Part shown: positions 52,497 to 61,384 of the stretch, in pieces
Layout: each line of letters opens with the position of its first letter
Numbering within the stretch: position 1 is the stretch's first letter
Assembly (NCBI RefSeq): GCF_009928425.1
Contig: NZ_JAABNS010000001.1
Span: 4,092,001-4,156,000, forward strand
Direction: 5' to 3'
Length of the DNA stretch: 64,000 nucleotides
DNA from: Pseudarthrobacter sp. ATCC 49987
GTDB taxonomy: Bacteria > Actinomycetota > Actinomycetes > Actinomycetales > Micrococcaceae
Notes under the pieces: model-generated
The model's database searches: none
Told to the model about the DNA's origin: nothing
Seen by the model: the letters and a program-made list of their open reading frames with translations, nothing else
Made by a program: the position numbers and the translations under genes

Positions 52497-52528
52497 GGGG
52501 CGGTGCCGGACGGATCCGGCACCGCCCC
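52497..52528. terminator. Bidirectional terminator between permease and AraC genes
   Basis: A 14-base perfect GC-rich stem (52497-52510 with 52515-52528) with a CGGA loop followed by TT, in the gap between the convergent permease and AraC-type regulator genes. Confidence 0.85.
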
Positions 52529-52603
52529 TTCTGCAGCCCGCTGGCGGTGCCGGCGGCCGGTGCGGCTGAGCAGCGGCGCCTGCCTGCGGGAGCGGACCGT
52601 CGT

Positions 52604-53575
52604 TTAGGCGCCGCGCCGCCAGTCGCTGGGGGATTCGCCGAAGGCGTCACGGAAAGACCGGCTGAAGTGGGCCGCATCCAGGAAACCCCAGCGCGCGGCC
52701 ACGGCCCCCACCGGCATGCCGGCCAGGAGCGGATCCCGCAGCTCGCGGCGTGCCCCTTCCAGCCGCTGGGTCCGGATCCAGCTCGCCACGGTGGTCCCGG
52801 ATTCATGGAAGACGTTGTGCAGGTGCCGTGTGGAAATGAAATGGGCCGCCGCGATGGACGCGGGCGACAGCAGCGGATCGGCCAGCCGGGCGTCGATGTA
52901 CTCGCGGACGGATGCCGCCAGGAGGGCCTGCGGCCGCATCCGGTCCGCGGACATGTCCAGTTCCGAATGCAGCATCGTGGAAACGAGATCGAGGGCATTC
53001 GCGGCAAGGCGGGACCCGCTGGGGCCGCTCAGGGCATCCAGGTTCTCGGCAAGGTGGGCGATGAACGGCCCGACGATTGCGGCGAGGCCTGAGCCGGCGG
53101 CCATCCGCACGGCCGAAAGCTCCGCGATGCAGTCCGGCGGCAGGGACAGCGCGTCCCAGGGAAACATCACCACCATGAGCCGGGCGTCGCCCTCGAAGGC
53201 AAGCGTGTAGGGGCGGCTGGTGTCATAGATAGAGAGGTCGCCCGGCTGCAGGACGGCCTCGCGGTTGTCCTGGATGAGGAGCCCGGTGCCCTGCATTTGG
53301 AGATTGAGCTTGAAATAGCGCTGGTCGGACTGCGCAATGAGCGCCGGCGTGCGGTGGACCTCATGGCTCGTGGAGGACACCTCGACGACCGCCACGCGGT
53401 CCAGCCTGCGGGCCCGCAGGCGGCCGCGGAAGTTTTCCGCATTCTTGCTCGACGCGGCCAGGGGAACGAAGGACTCCGCGACGAGGTGCCGCCAGTGGTC
53501 GAACGAGGTTGCCGGGCTGGTGCGCAGGGCCTGGCCGGCGGGACTGAAGGAGGGGCGGGCTGCAACTGCGGTCAT
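52604..53575 (-). CDS. AraC-family regulator, FeaR-like
   Basis: A 323-residue regulator. An N-terminal AraC-binding-like domain (about residues 20-195; KLNLQMQGTGLLIQ and LQPGDLSIYDTSRPY) is followed by two helix-turn-helix motifs (SPASIAAAHFISTRHLHNVFHESG and GAVAARWGFLDAAHFSRSFRDAFGESPSDWRR). This layout matches FeaR, the activator of aromatic amine oxidase and arylacetaldehyde dehydrogenase genes in enterobacteria. With both enzyme types adjacent here, it is likely the activator of this amine module. Confidence 0.88.
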   Translation of the reverse strand: MTAVAARPSFSPAGQALRTSPATSFDHWRHLVAESFVPLAASSKNAENFRGRLRARRLDRVAVVEVSSTSHEVHRTPALIAQSDQRYFKLNLQMQGTGLLIQDNREAVLQPGDLSIYDTSRPYTLAFEGDARLMVVMFPWDALSLPPDCIAELSAVRMAAGSGLAAIVGPFIAHLAENLDALSGPSGSRLAANALDLVSTMLHSELDMSADRMRPQALLAASVREYIDARLADPLLSPASIAAAHFISTRHLHNVFHESGTTVASWIRTQRLEGARRELRDPLLAGMPVGAVAARWGFLDAAHFSRSFRDAFGESPSDWRRGA

Positions 53576-53658
53576 CGAGGATCCTGACGCCGTCGTATTT
53601 CAGGGAGTGTGTCATGGGACACAGTCCTTTCAGGGTAGCGCCGCGGCCCGCCGGTGTC

Positions 53659-53688
53659 ATCTTTTTTCGACAGCTGGCGAAAAAAGAT
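53659..53688. promoter_or_regulatory. AT-rich inverted repeat upstream of the AraC gene
   Basis: Perfect 11-base arms ATCTTTTTTCG (53659-53669) and CGAAAAAAGAT (53678-53688) with an 8-base centre, in the 124-base gap between the TetR stop and the AraC start. It could be a regulator-binding site or terminate the TetR transcript. It stands out in GC-rich surroundings. Confidence 0.6.
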
Positions 53689-53699
53689 TGCACGCAGGG

Positions 53700-54290
53700 T
53701 CAGCGGGCCAGCAGGGTCAGGAACCCTTCCAGCTGTTCATTCAGCCCGAGCTCCAGCTGGCCTTCCGGGGCGAGCGCCGCCGCGATCTGCGCGCCGAGGA
53801 GGAGGTTGAGCAGCTGTCCGGCCAGTGCGGCGTCGTCGACGGCGGTGGCAACTGCGCCGGCCTGCCGCGCCTCGGCAAGGTACTGCCGCATCGCCGCAAG
53901 CCACTGTTGCATTGATTCCCGGTGGATCCGGGCCTTGCCGGGATCGTTGATGGCCTTCTGCCAGAACGGAATGACAATCCGGGCCTCGTTGATCCGCTCC
54001 TCATCCAGGGGCAGCACCTCGACGCAAAACGCCTTCAGGGCCGCGAGTCCAGCCAGTCCGGCGGTCACCGTCGCGATGCGCTCGTTGGTGCGGTTGAAAA
54101 CGTGCCCGAATGCGAAGGTCAGCAGGTCATCCTTCGTGGGAAAGTACGGCTTGAGGGCCCCGTTCGCAAAGCCGGCCTCAAGGGCAATTTCCCGCATCGT
54201 GGCACTTTCAATGCCGAGCCGGGCGATGATCCGCCACGTGGCGTCGACGAGTTCAAGCCGCCGCTGGTCGTGGTCGACAATCTTTGGCAC
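53700..54290 (-). CDS. TetR-family transcriptional regulator (BetI/AcrR-like)
   Basis: A 196-residue TetR protein. The helix-turn-helix is at the N-terminus ([44 protein letters not shown], about residues 14-57), followed by a helical ligand domain with [21 protein letters not shown]. The GTG start at 54290 has GGGGAG about 8 bases upstream. It is divergent from the amine oxidase gene, with an imperfect palindrome over that gene's -10 region, so it probably represses the oxidase. The ligand may be an amine (inference). Confidence 0.88.
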   Translation of the reverse strand: MPKIVDHDQRRLELVDATWRIIARLGIESATMREIALEAGFANGALKPYFPTKDDLLTFAFGHVFNRTNERIATVTAGLAGLAALKAFCVEVLPLDEERINEARIVIPFWQKAINDPGKARIHRESMQQWLAAMRQYLAEARQAGAVATAVDDAALAGQLLNLLLGAQIAAALAPEGQLELGLNEQLEGFLTLLAR

Positions 54291-54337
54291 CGGACAGCTC
54301 CCCAGGAATATTTTGCGTCGGACTCTTGTGGCACAGC

Positions 54338-54368
54338 TTACGTTTCCGTATTCTCTACAACTATAGAA
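54338..54368 (+). promoter_or_regulatory. Promoter and candidate TetR operator for the amine oxidase gene
   Basis: TTACGT (54338-54343), an 18-base spacer and TATAGA (54362-54367). The imperfect palindrome TTCTCTA-CAAC-TATAGAA (54351-54368, one mismatch between arms) covers the -10. Confidence 0.5.
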
Positions 54369-54410
54369 AATAAAGTTCTGACCCGCCAGGGTCCCCGAAC
54401 GAAGGCCGCC

Positions 54411-56336
54411 ATGATGACCGTACAAACTGACACACGCACCCCGTTTAGTCCGTACAGCCTGGCCGCGGGCGCTGAAATCACGGCAGTTCAAGGCATCCTG
54501 CGCTCCGCGGGGCTGCTGGGCGACACCAAACGCATCGCGTACCTGGGCCTGCTGGATCCCGCCAGGAATGCGCCGGAGGGAAGCGAGGACCGCAGGTTCC
54601 GGGTCTTCGTCCATGACGTGTCCGGAGGGCGCCCGGCCGACGTGACCGTCTCGGTGTCCAGCAGCGCGGTGATATCCGTCGTCGAGCTGGACACCGCGGT
54701 GGCCGGTGAACTCCCCGTCCTGGAGGAAGAGTTCGAGCTCGTCGAGGAGCTTCTGGCCACGGACGAGTGCTGGCTTGAGGCGCTGGCCAACCGCGGCCTG
54801 GACGTCAGCAAGGTCCGCGTTGCCCCGCTGTCTGCCGGCGTCTTCGAGTACCCGGAGGAAAAGGGCCGCCGCATCCTTCGCGGGCTGGCTTTCGTGCAGG
54901 ATTTCCCCGAGGACAGCGCCTGGGCCCACCCCGTGGACGGTCTCGTGGCGTACGTCGATGTGGTCAGCAAGGAAGTCACGCAGGTGCTGGACCTGGGCGC
55001 CATGCCGATTCCCGCAGAGCACGGCAACTACACGGACCCTGAGCTCACCGGTCCGCTCCGCACCACGCAGAAACCCATCAACATCACCCAGCCGGAAGGG
55101 CCCAGCTTCACCGTCACCGGCGGCAACCACATCGAGTGGGAAAAGTGGAGCCTCGACGTCGGCTTCGATGTCCGCGAAGGGGTAGTACTGCACAACATTG
55201 CGTTCCAGGACGGCGACCGGAAACGGAGCATCATCAACCGGGCGTCCATCGCCGAAATGGTGGTCCCGTACGGAGATCCCTCGCCGATCCGGTCCTGGCA
55301 GAACTACTTCGACACCGGCGAGTACCTCGTGGGCCAGTACGCCAACTCCCTGGAGCTGGGCTGCGACTGCCTCGGCGAGATCACCTACCTCAGCCCCGTC
55401 ATCAGCGACGCCTTCGGCAACCCCCGCGAGATCCGCAACGGCATCTGTATGCATGAGGAGGACTGGGGGATCCTGGCCAAGCACAGCGACCTCTGGACGG
55501 GCATCAACTACACCCGCCGCAACCGCCGCCTGGTGATCTCCTTCTTCACCACCATCGGCAACTACGACTACGGCTTCTACTGGTACCTCTACCTCGACGG
55601 AACCATCGAGTTCGAGGCCAAGGCCACCGGCGTCGTCTTCACCTCCGCCTACCCGGAGGGCGGATCGGCCAACATCTCCCAGCTCGCCCCGGGTCTGGGC
55701 GCACCGTTCCACCAGCACCTGTTCAGCGCACGCCTGGACATGGCAATCGACGGTCTCACCAACCGGGTCGAGGAAGAAGACGTGGTCCGGCAGGCGATGG
55801 GCGAAGGCAACGAACGCGGCAACGCCTTTTCCCGGAAGCGCACGCTCATTGCCCGCGAATCCGAGGGCGCGCGCGAGGCCGACGCCCGCAACGGCCGGAC
55901 CTGGGTCATCTCCAACCCGCAGTCACGGAACCGCCTCGGCGAACCCGTGGCGTACAAGCTCCACGCCGAAGGCCAGCCCACCCTGCTGGCGGACCCGGAG
56001 TCCTCGATTGCCCGGCGCGCCGCGTTCGCCACGAAGGACCTGTGGGTCACCCGGCACGCCGACGCGGAGCGCTACCCCACCGGCGACTTCGTGAACCAGC
56101 ATTCCGGGGGAGCGGGGCTGCCGGCCTATGTTGCCCAGGACCGGGACCTGGACGGCCAGGACATCGTGCTCTGGCACACCTTTGGCCTCACGCACTTCCC
56201 GCGTCCCGAGGACTGGCCCATCATGCCCGTGGACACAGCCGGCTTCAAGCTGCGCCCGGAAGGCTTCTTTGACCGCAGCCCCGTGCTGGATGTGCCGGCG
56301 AATGCACAGCCGGCCGGTGGCCACTGCCACAGCTGA
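54411..56336 (+). CDS. Copper- and topaquinone-dependent primary amine oxidase (phenethylamine oxidase type)
   Basis: A 641-residue enzyme closely resembling Arthrobacter globiformis phenethylamine oxidase. The tyrosine that becomes topaquinone is Tyr385 (GNYDYGF), the catalytic base is Asp301 ([11 protein letters not shown]), and the copper ligands are His434, His436 (FHQHLF) and His595 (LTHFPR). Each is 3 residues later than in the A. globiformis enzyme (382, 298, 431, 433, 592). It oxidises primary arylalkyl amines to aldehydes, ammonia and hydrogen peroxide. The second ATG at 54414 is equally possible. It is divergent from a TetR gene. Confidence 0.96.
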   Translation: MMTVQTDTRTPFSPYSLAAGAEITAVQGILRSAGLLGDTKRIAYLGLLDPARNAPEGSEDRRFRVFVHDVSGGRPADVTVSVSSSAVISVVELDTAVAGELPVLEEEFELVEELLATDECWLEALANRGLDVSKVRVAPLSAGVFEYPEEKGRRILRGLAFVQDFPEDSAWAHPVDGLVAYVDVVSKEVTQVLDLGAMPIPAEHGNYTDPELTGPLRTTQKPINITQPEGPSFTVTGGNHIEWEKWSLDVGFDVREGVVLHNIAFQDGDRKRSIINRASIAEMVVPYGDPSPIRSWQNYFDTGEYLVGQYANSLELGCDCLGEITYLSPVISDAFGNPREIRNGICMHEEDWGILAKHSDLWTGINYTRRNRRLVISFFTTIGNYDYGFYWYLYLDGTIEFEAKATGVVFTSAYPEGGSANISQLAPGLGAPFHQHLFSARLDMAIDGLTNRVEEEDVVRQAMGEGNERGNAFSRKRTLIARESEGAREADARNGRTWVISNPQSRNRLGEPVAYKLHAEGQPTLLADPESSIARRAAFATKDLWVTRHADAERYPTGDFVNQHSGGAGLPAYVAQDRDLDGQDIVLWHTFGLTHFPRPEDWPIMPVDTAGFKLRPEGFFDRSPVLDVPANAQPAGGHCHS

Positions 56337-56339
56337 GCC

Positions 56340-56807
56340 ATGACCGTCGCAGGGGGCCTGGGCGGCCGCGCCGGCATCGTCTTCCATTCCCGGATCTGCG
56401 CCGCCGTGACAGCGGCGTCGTGCCTGGCGCACCTGTGGCTGGTGGCCGCGAACCAGCACGGGACGTGGCTGAACCTGCTGATGCTCGCCATGGTGGCGGT
56501 GTGCCTGCCGTGCGCCGCGCACATCTGGCGGCAGGGACGGGCCGGCGCCCTGCGGCAGGTCATGGCCTCGGCACTGGCGATGACCGGGGTGCACGCGGTC
56601 CTGCTCCTCGGGGCCGGAGCCGGCGCCTCGGCACATGTCCACCAGGGCGCGGCCACCGCAGCAGCCGGAGCGGCACCCCCGGGCGCCGGGGCGCTGCTGG
56701 CGGTCATTGCGCTGGAAATGACGACGGCGCTGCTCGCCGCGACGCTCCTGGCCCGGCTCCGGGAGCGTCAGGCGTGGGAACGCGCCAGCCACGAACTCAG
56801 TCGTTAA
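56340..56807 (+). CDS. Small membrane protein next to the amine oxidase
   Basis: A 155-residue protein with four hydrophobic segments and several histidines and cysteines near the membrane (FHSRICAAVTAASCLAHLW; VCLPCAAHIW; GVHAVLL; AHVHQG). It starts 3 bases after the amine oxidase stop, so it belongs to the same transcript. I recognise no family with confidence. The His/Cys pattern and the copper-dependent neighbour make a metal-handling role conceivable, without proof. The 3' end overlaps the convergent helicase gene by 11 bases. Confidence 0.7.
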   Translation: MTVAGGLGGRAGIVFHSRICAAVTAASCLAHLWLVAANQHGTWLNLLMLAMVAVCLPCAAHIWRQGRAGALRQVMASALAMTGVHAVLLLGAGAGASAHVHQGAATAAAGAAPPGAGALLAVIALEMTTALLAATLLARLRERQAWERASHELSR

Positions 56808-59800
56808 ACAGCCCGGCCAGGTCCTCCGCCGTGAGTGCCCCACCGGAGAGCGCGTCGCCTTCCATGACGTCGGCGAACAGCTGGGACTTCCGGGCCTTGA
56901 GCGCCATGACCTTTTCCTCGATGGTGTCCTTGGCGACGAGCCGGTACACCATGACGTTGCGGGCCTGCCCGATCCGGTGCGTGCGGTCCACTGCCTGCGC
57001 CTCCGAGGCCGGGTTCCACCACGGGTCCAGCAGGAACACGTAGTCCGCCTCCGTGAGGTTCAGGCCGAAGCCACCGGCTTTGAGGCTGATCAGGAACACC
57101 GGGGCGGCGCCGTTCTTGAACTCATTGACGACGTCGGTGCGGTTGCGGGTGCTGCCGTCGAGATAGCAGAACTCGATGTTCTCCTCGACGAGCCGCTCGC
57201 GGACCTTGCCCAGGAACCCGGTGAACTGGCTGAAGATGAGGGCGCGGTGCCCTTCCGCCACCAGGTCCTCCAGCTGTTCGAAGAGCACGTCGAGCTTGCT
57301 GGACCGGACCCCCGAGAGCGAGGGATCGATCAGCGAGGGATCCAGGCTGAGCTGCCGCAGCAGCGTGAGGGACTGGAAGATCGTGAAGCGGTTCTTGTTG
57401 ACGTCGTCGATCAGTCCCAGGATCTTCTGGCGTTCGCGCTGCAGGTGCGTCTGGTAGACCTTCTGGTGCCGCGGGTTCAGCACAACCTCGAGGATCTGCT
57501 CCTGCTTGGGCGGAAGGTCGTGGATGACCTGTTCCTTGGTGCGCCGCATCATCAGCGGGCGGACCCGACGCCGGAGCTTGTCCAGCTGGGCCTTGTCGCC
57601 GTTCTTTTCAACCGGCTTCTGGTAGGACTCGGCGAACCGCTTCGGGCTGGAGAAGAGCCCCGGCGCCACAATCGAGGTGAGCGCCCAGAACTCCATCAGG
57701 TTGTTCTCCAGCGGGGTGCCGGTGATCGCGAGTTTGAACACCGCCGGAAGCTTCCGGGCACACTGGTAGGCCTTGGACTGGTGGTTCTTGACGAACTGGG
57801 CCTCGTCCAGGACCAGCCCGGCCCACTCCTTGGAGGCGTAGGCCTCGTAGTCGATCCGGAACAGGGCGTAGGACGTAATGACGATGTCCGCACCGGCCAT
57901 CGCCTCCGTGGGGCTTGAGCCGCTCTTGGCGAAGGTTTCGCTGATGGCGCGCACGGTCAGACCGGGCGCGAACCGCGCGGTCTCCGCCTCCCAGTTGCCC
58001 ACGACACTTGTGGGGGCCACCACCAGAAAAGGCGCAGCACCGGGCGCAGCACCGGGCGCAGCGCCAGGCACCGTGGCGGCAGCGCTGCCGTCGGCAGCTG
58101 CAGCGGGAGCAACTGCCGCGTCCTTAGCGGCGCAGATCAGCGCCAGCGCCTGCACGGTCTTGCCCAGGCCCATGTCATCGGCCAGTACCCCGCCGAGTCC
58201 GTGGCGGTAGAGGAAACTGAGCCAGTTGAAGCCCTCCAGCTGGTACGGGCGAAGCTCGGCATTGAGGGTTGCCGGCAACGGCAGGCCCTTCGCGCCGCCT
58301 TCCAGCAGCCCGCCGACAGCCTCGCGCCAGGCCGCGGCCTGCTGGTCCACAATGCCGAGTTGCGCCAGTTCGTCCCAGAGCCCGGCCTGGAATCGGCTGA
58401 TCTGCAGTGGGGCGTCCTTGTTGTCCTGCAGTTCCCGGGCCTCTTCAATCAGGGCCCGGAGCTGGTGGAGTTCGGGCAGGTCCAGAGAGAAATAGGCCCC
58501 GCTGGGGAGCAGCATCTTGGTCTGGCCGGCCGCCAGCGCGGAGAAAACGGCCGCGAAGGACACCGGCTGGCCCTCCAGGGAAATCTGGATGCCCAGGTCG
58601 AACCAGTCCCGCTGCTCGGTGGCCTTCGTGGAGATGGACACGACCGGCGCCTCTTCGGCCTCCCGGTAGTCGGCGATTTCGCCGGCCGTGTCCACCGAAA
58701 CGCCGGGGACCTCGCGGAGCCCCGGGAGCAGCTCCTCGGTGAACGCCAGGGTGTCCAGGCCGCTGAGTTCCGCCGAGGCTGACAGCCGCGGCGTTCCCCA
58801 GCCTCCCGTGGCCGACTCGCCTAAGGCTGGAACCACATCCCAGGGCTGCCCGACTGCCTCAAGGATGCGGGCCTCGGCAGGGTCGTCGCGGTAGCCGTGA
58901 TCGCCGGGGTGGCGCCACAGCGGCTGGGCCGTGACGAGCTTGCCGGACTTGTAATGCCATTCCCAGTGCAGCCGGACCCGGTGGTCGGCGCCGTAGTTGG
59001 CCAGCAGCGACAGGGTGGGTACGGCCAGCTGGGGCAGCTCCACGGACTCGTCGGAGGCTGTGACCCGGGCGCTCTGCTTGAGCTTGGGATAGAAGCCGGT
59101 CAGGAAACGGCTCTCGTCCCGGGCCGGAATGTGCAGCGTGGTTCCGGCCGTGACGAAGGTCAGGAGTTCCTCACTGAGGCCGCCTTCGAGCGGGGCGAGC
59201 GTAATGACGGCGTCCGTCGGTGCGGCTCCGGGCAGTGCGTCCGGGCCGGAGGTCAGGAAGATCCCGTGGGCGGGGCGTCCGATGGTCCCGACGGAGGCCG
59301 GATCGACCACCTCCCCCTCAACGGTGATGGTGGGGGCGAGCGACAGCCCGCCGTCGTCCGCGTCGCCGGCAGCCGGCAGCACAACGGTGCCGTCCGCCTC
59401 GGCGGGGACCGGCGCGGCGCCGAAGCGGGCCAGGTTGAGCCCGACGGATGCCGGCTGCTCAACGAACCGCACGGGTTCCGCCCCGCGGCTGTGGACGAGG
59501 GCGACGCCGATCTTCCGGGCCTGGGCCAGCAGGCTCCACAGGTTCTTGCCAGCGTAGGTGTTCAGGCCCAGCCACAGCCCCGTCCCCGCGTGCTGACGGT
59601 TCGCCAGGGCGGTGTGTGACGCGAGGAACTCCTGCATCCACTCGACGTGGGCCTCGTTGCACTCGCGCCGGTAGCTCAGGTAGCTCAGGGTGTTCCAGGA
59701 GACGTCGCCGCGGATCCATTTTCCCTTCGCGCCCATGATCACCGGACGGGCCTTAAGCTGGCGGACGCTGCGCAGCGGGTCGCGGCGCCCGGTGTAGGAG

Positions 59801-60288
59801 AAGTGCGGGGCGGGTTCTTCAATTTCGAACTGGAGTGCCAGCGGGATGCCATTGGTGGACTGCGTGATTCCCGGCTGGGCAATCAGCGGGCTGAGCGCCT
59901 GTTCCCAGTCCGGCACGTCAAGCACCGGGGCCGGCCGGGACAGTCGGCTGACGTCGGCGGGGGCCAGCAGCTGGACACGGATCGCAGGGTTGTCCTCGGC
60001 CGCGAACAACAGGGCGGCAACATGCTTGCAGTCCTTCCGGACCGGGCAGCTGCACACCCCCACGGTGCAGCTCCAGCCGCCCGCCTTCCGGACCAGCTTC
60101 GCCGTCGTCGAATACGGCACATCGGAGCCGCCACGCACCTTGCCGAGCATGAGACCGGTGGCGGCGTCGAAGGACATACCCGAAACGCGGCTCCCCATGG
60201 CGTAGGCAAGTCCGGCCGCCAGGGAGCGGTCGTTGATCGCGGGAGTCTGTATTGCCAGTGCCGCACTCTCGTCCGGATGGGATGGCAT
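56797..60288 (-). CDS. SNF2-family helicase/ATPase with SWIM zinc finger
   Basis: A 1163-residue protein. The N-terminal SWIM finger has Cys79, Cys81, Cys87 and His89 (CSCPVRKDCKH), followed by a long middle region, then the SNF2 ATPase (about residues 640-900; LADDMGLGKT Walker A, LVLDEAQFVKN, ITGTPLENNLMEFW) and the C-terminal helicase lobe (about 980-1130; ALIFSQFTGFLGKVRERL, DPWWNPASEAQAVDRTHRIGQ). It translocates on double-stranded DNA; bacterial members act in recombination, repair or transcription recycling (HepA-like). A short Pro-Gly-Ala repeat is inserted between ATPase motifs I and Ia. It stands alone as a unit. Confidence 0.95.
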   Translation of the reverse strand: MPSHPDESAALAIQTPAINDRSLAAGLAYAMGSRVSGMSFDAATGLMLGKVRGGSDVPYSTTAKLVRKAGGWSCTVGVCSCPVRKDCKHVAALLFAAEDNPAIRVQLLAPADVSRLSRPAPVLDVPDWEQALSPLIAQPGITQSTNGIPLALQFEIEEPAPHFSYTGRRDPLRSVRQLKARPVIMGAKGKWIRGDVSWNTLSYLSYRRECNEAHVEWMQEFLASHTALANRQHAGTGLWLGLNTYAGKNLWSLLAQARKIGVALVHSRGAEPVRFVEQPASVGLNLARFGAAPVPAEADGTVVLPAAGDADDGGLSLAPTITVEGEVVDPASVGTIGRPAHGIFLTSGPDALPGAAPTDAVITLAPLEGGLSEELLTFVTAGTTLHIPARDESRFLTGFYPKLKQSARVTASDESVELPQLAVPTLSLLANYGADHRVRLHWEWHYKSGKLVTAQPLWRHPGDHGYRDDPAEARILEAVGQPWDVVPALGESATGGWGTPRLSASAELSGLDTLAFTEELLPGLREVPGVSVDTAGEIADYREAEEAPVVSISTKATEQRDWFDLGIQISLEGQPVSFAAVFSALAAGQTKMLLPSGAYFSLDLPELHQLRALIEEARELQDNKDAPLQISRFQAGLWDELAQLGIVDQQAAAWREAVGGLLEGGAKGLPLPATLNAELRPYQLEGFNWLSFLYRHGLGGVLADDMGLGKTVQALALICAAKDAAVAPAAAADGSAAATVPGAAPGAAPGAAPFLVVAPTSVVGNWEAETARFAPGLTVRAISETFAKSGSSPTEAMAGADIVITSYALFRIDYEAYASKEWAGLVLDEAQFVKNHQSKAYQCARKLPAVFKLAITGTPLENNLMEFWALTSIVAPGLFSSPKRFAESYQKPVEKNGDKAQLDKLRRRVRPLMMRRTKEQVIHDLPPKQEQILEVVLNPRHQKVYQTHLQRERQKILGLIDDVNKNRFTIFQSLTLLRQLSLDPSLIDPSLSGVRSSKLDVLFEQLEDLVAEGHRALIFSQFTGFLGKVRERLVEENIEFCYLDGSTRNRTDVVNEFKNGAAPVFLISLKAGGFGLNLTEADYVFLLDPWWNPASEAQAVDRTHRIGQARNVMVYRLVAKDTIEEKVMALKARKSQLFADVMEGDALSGGALTAEDLAGLFND

Positions 60289-60387
60289 GTGCGCACTACT
60301 TTCAGCAGTTGGTCATCTGATCCATCTTAGCGAGCCTGGCGGGACTCCCCGAACCCATGGGACAAGGGACCACAGTGAGTGCTTCGT

Positions 60388-60753
60388 CTACTGGACCATG
60401 ACCGGTGCCGGGCGCGCTGTGTCGAAGAGGCGCGCGGCCAGCCGGAGCAGGTGTGCAGGTGCATCTGCCTCGCCGCCGTCGTTTTTGTGTCCGAGGAACA
60501 CAACCGTCCCGCTGACGGTCTCCTCGAGATGCAGACCTGCTTCGCGGATCAGCACTTCGGCCCGGACGTTCAGGGGCAGGGGGATGAAGTCTGCCTCGTC
60601 GTTCAGATAGGCGTGCCAATCCATGCAACTGATTGCTCCGACGTTTCCTTCAACCAGGGTCTGCCGTGTGGCAAGAGCCGTGTCGATCTCCTCGACGCGA
60701 ATGGGGTGGCTCAGGCGGGCCGGGATAATCAGGGCGGTACGAGTCTGGCGCAT
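60388..60753 (-). CDS. DUF3846-like small protein
   Basis: A 121-residue protein with features I associate with DUF3846: an N-terminal strand ALIIPARLSHPIRVEEID, a central VEGNVGAISCMDWHAYLNDEA, LPLNVRAEVLIREAG and a terminal VSGTVVFLGHKNDGGEADAP. This domain is common on plasmids and in phages and integrated elements of actinobacteria; its function is unknown. The ATG at 60753 was chosen because conserved features begin there. It lies at the edge of a gene-poor, less GC-rich stretch. Confidence 0.65.
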   Translation of the reverse strand: MRQTRTALIIPARLSHPIRVEEIDTALATRQTLVEGNVGAISCMDWHAYLNDEADFIPLPLNVRAEVLIREAGLHLEETVSGTVVFLGHKNDGGEADAPAHLLRLAARLFDTARPAPVMVQ

Positions 60754-60976
60754 GACCGGGTCTTTCTGTGTTTGAACAATCGACAATTTCCACAGGCCTG
60801 AAACGCGGTCCAACCGGAAATCACCCGGTGCCCGGTCGGAGCATTGTGAAACGCCCGGTATCGTCCGCTTGGCGTGCATTTAATCGTTTAGCGCGAACTT
60901 GGACCGACGCCCTGGTGGCTTGCGTCTCCGCCTGTCACCGTGACCTGCCTGCCGCTGGTGCATCAGGGCTTAGGTG

Positions 60977-61111
60977 TCACCTCTGGCTTTTTCGCGGCTT
61001 TGCGAACAGCATTTCGCTGGTTTCGTTTTTTGCCTTTTTCTCGGCTCTCTTTTCGAGAATCGACTTTCCCGTTTTCTTGGCATTGACATTTCTGGGAGAC
61101 TTTCCTGACAA
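60977..61111 (-). CDS. Small, very basic protein (44 residues)
   Basis: A short frame from TTG 61111 (or GTG 61120) to TGA at 60977 encodes 44 residues, of which 13 are Lys or Arg within the segment SGKSPRNVNAKKTGKS and its continuation ILEKRAEKKAKNE. The composition and the GKSPR...KKxGKSxxEKRAxKKAK pattern resemble small Lys-rich proteins that I recall being conserved in Arthrobacter-type genomes. AGAAAGG lies 10 bases upstream of the TTG. The Lys codons are mostly AAG/AAA in an AT-richer patch. Function unknown; nucleic-acid binding would fit the charge. Confidence 0.6.
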   Translation of the reverse strand: MSGKSPRNVNAKKTGKSILEKRAEKKAKNETSEMLFAKPRKSQR

Positions 61112-61384
61112 TGGAATCACGCCTTTCTAAACGCTATCTACCCATCACCATACCTACTTATATTTTAAATGCCAGTCCACGTGTTTAGGGCGGATTATGG
61201 ACCGTGCTGGGACCCAAAAGAGCCCGGGATTTAAACGTCCGAACGAAGGCACAACCTGAAGAGCGTTGGCCGGGTCACCCAAACTTCGCCGGACGTTCAG
61301 CTGCGGCTCAACCGCAGCGCCGGCGGTGCCACGTACCGTGAAAGGGATCGGAGCACCACCCGCCTTAAGCAGTGAGGATTTTCC
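61112..61384. other. Gene-poor stretch with AT-rich promoter-like segment
   Basis: Together with 60754-60976 this forms the least coding part of the window. Around 61150-61190 the sequence is AT-rich (TACTTATATTTTAAATG) and may hold the promoter of the small basic protein. No hairpin, repeat or RNA gene was recognised. Confidence 0.5.

Noticed and set aside
53700-55718. 672-residue minus-strand frame covering the TetR gene and part of the amine oxidase
   Set aside because: Only its C-terminal 196 residues are a real TetR protein. The rest is antisense to the copper amine oxidase.
60768-61130. 120-residue + frame with a phenylalanine-rich stretch
   Set aside because: It is the complement of the Lys-rich 44-residue frame; Phe runs are what AAG/AAA codons give when read antisense.
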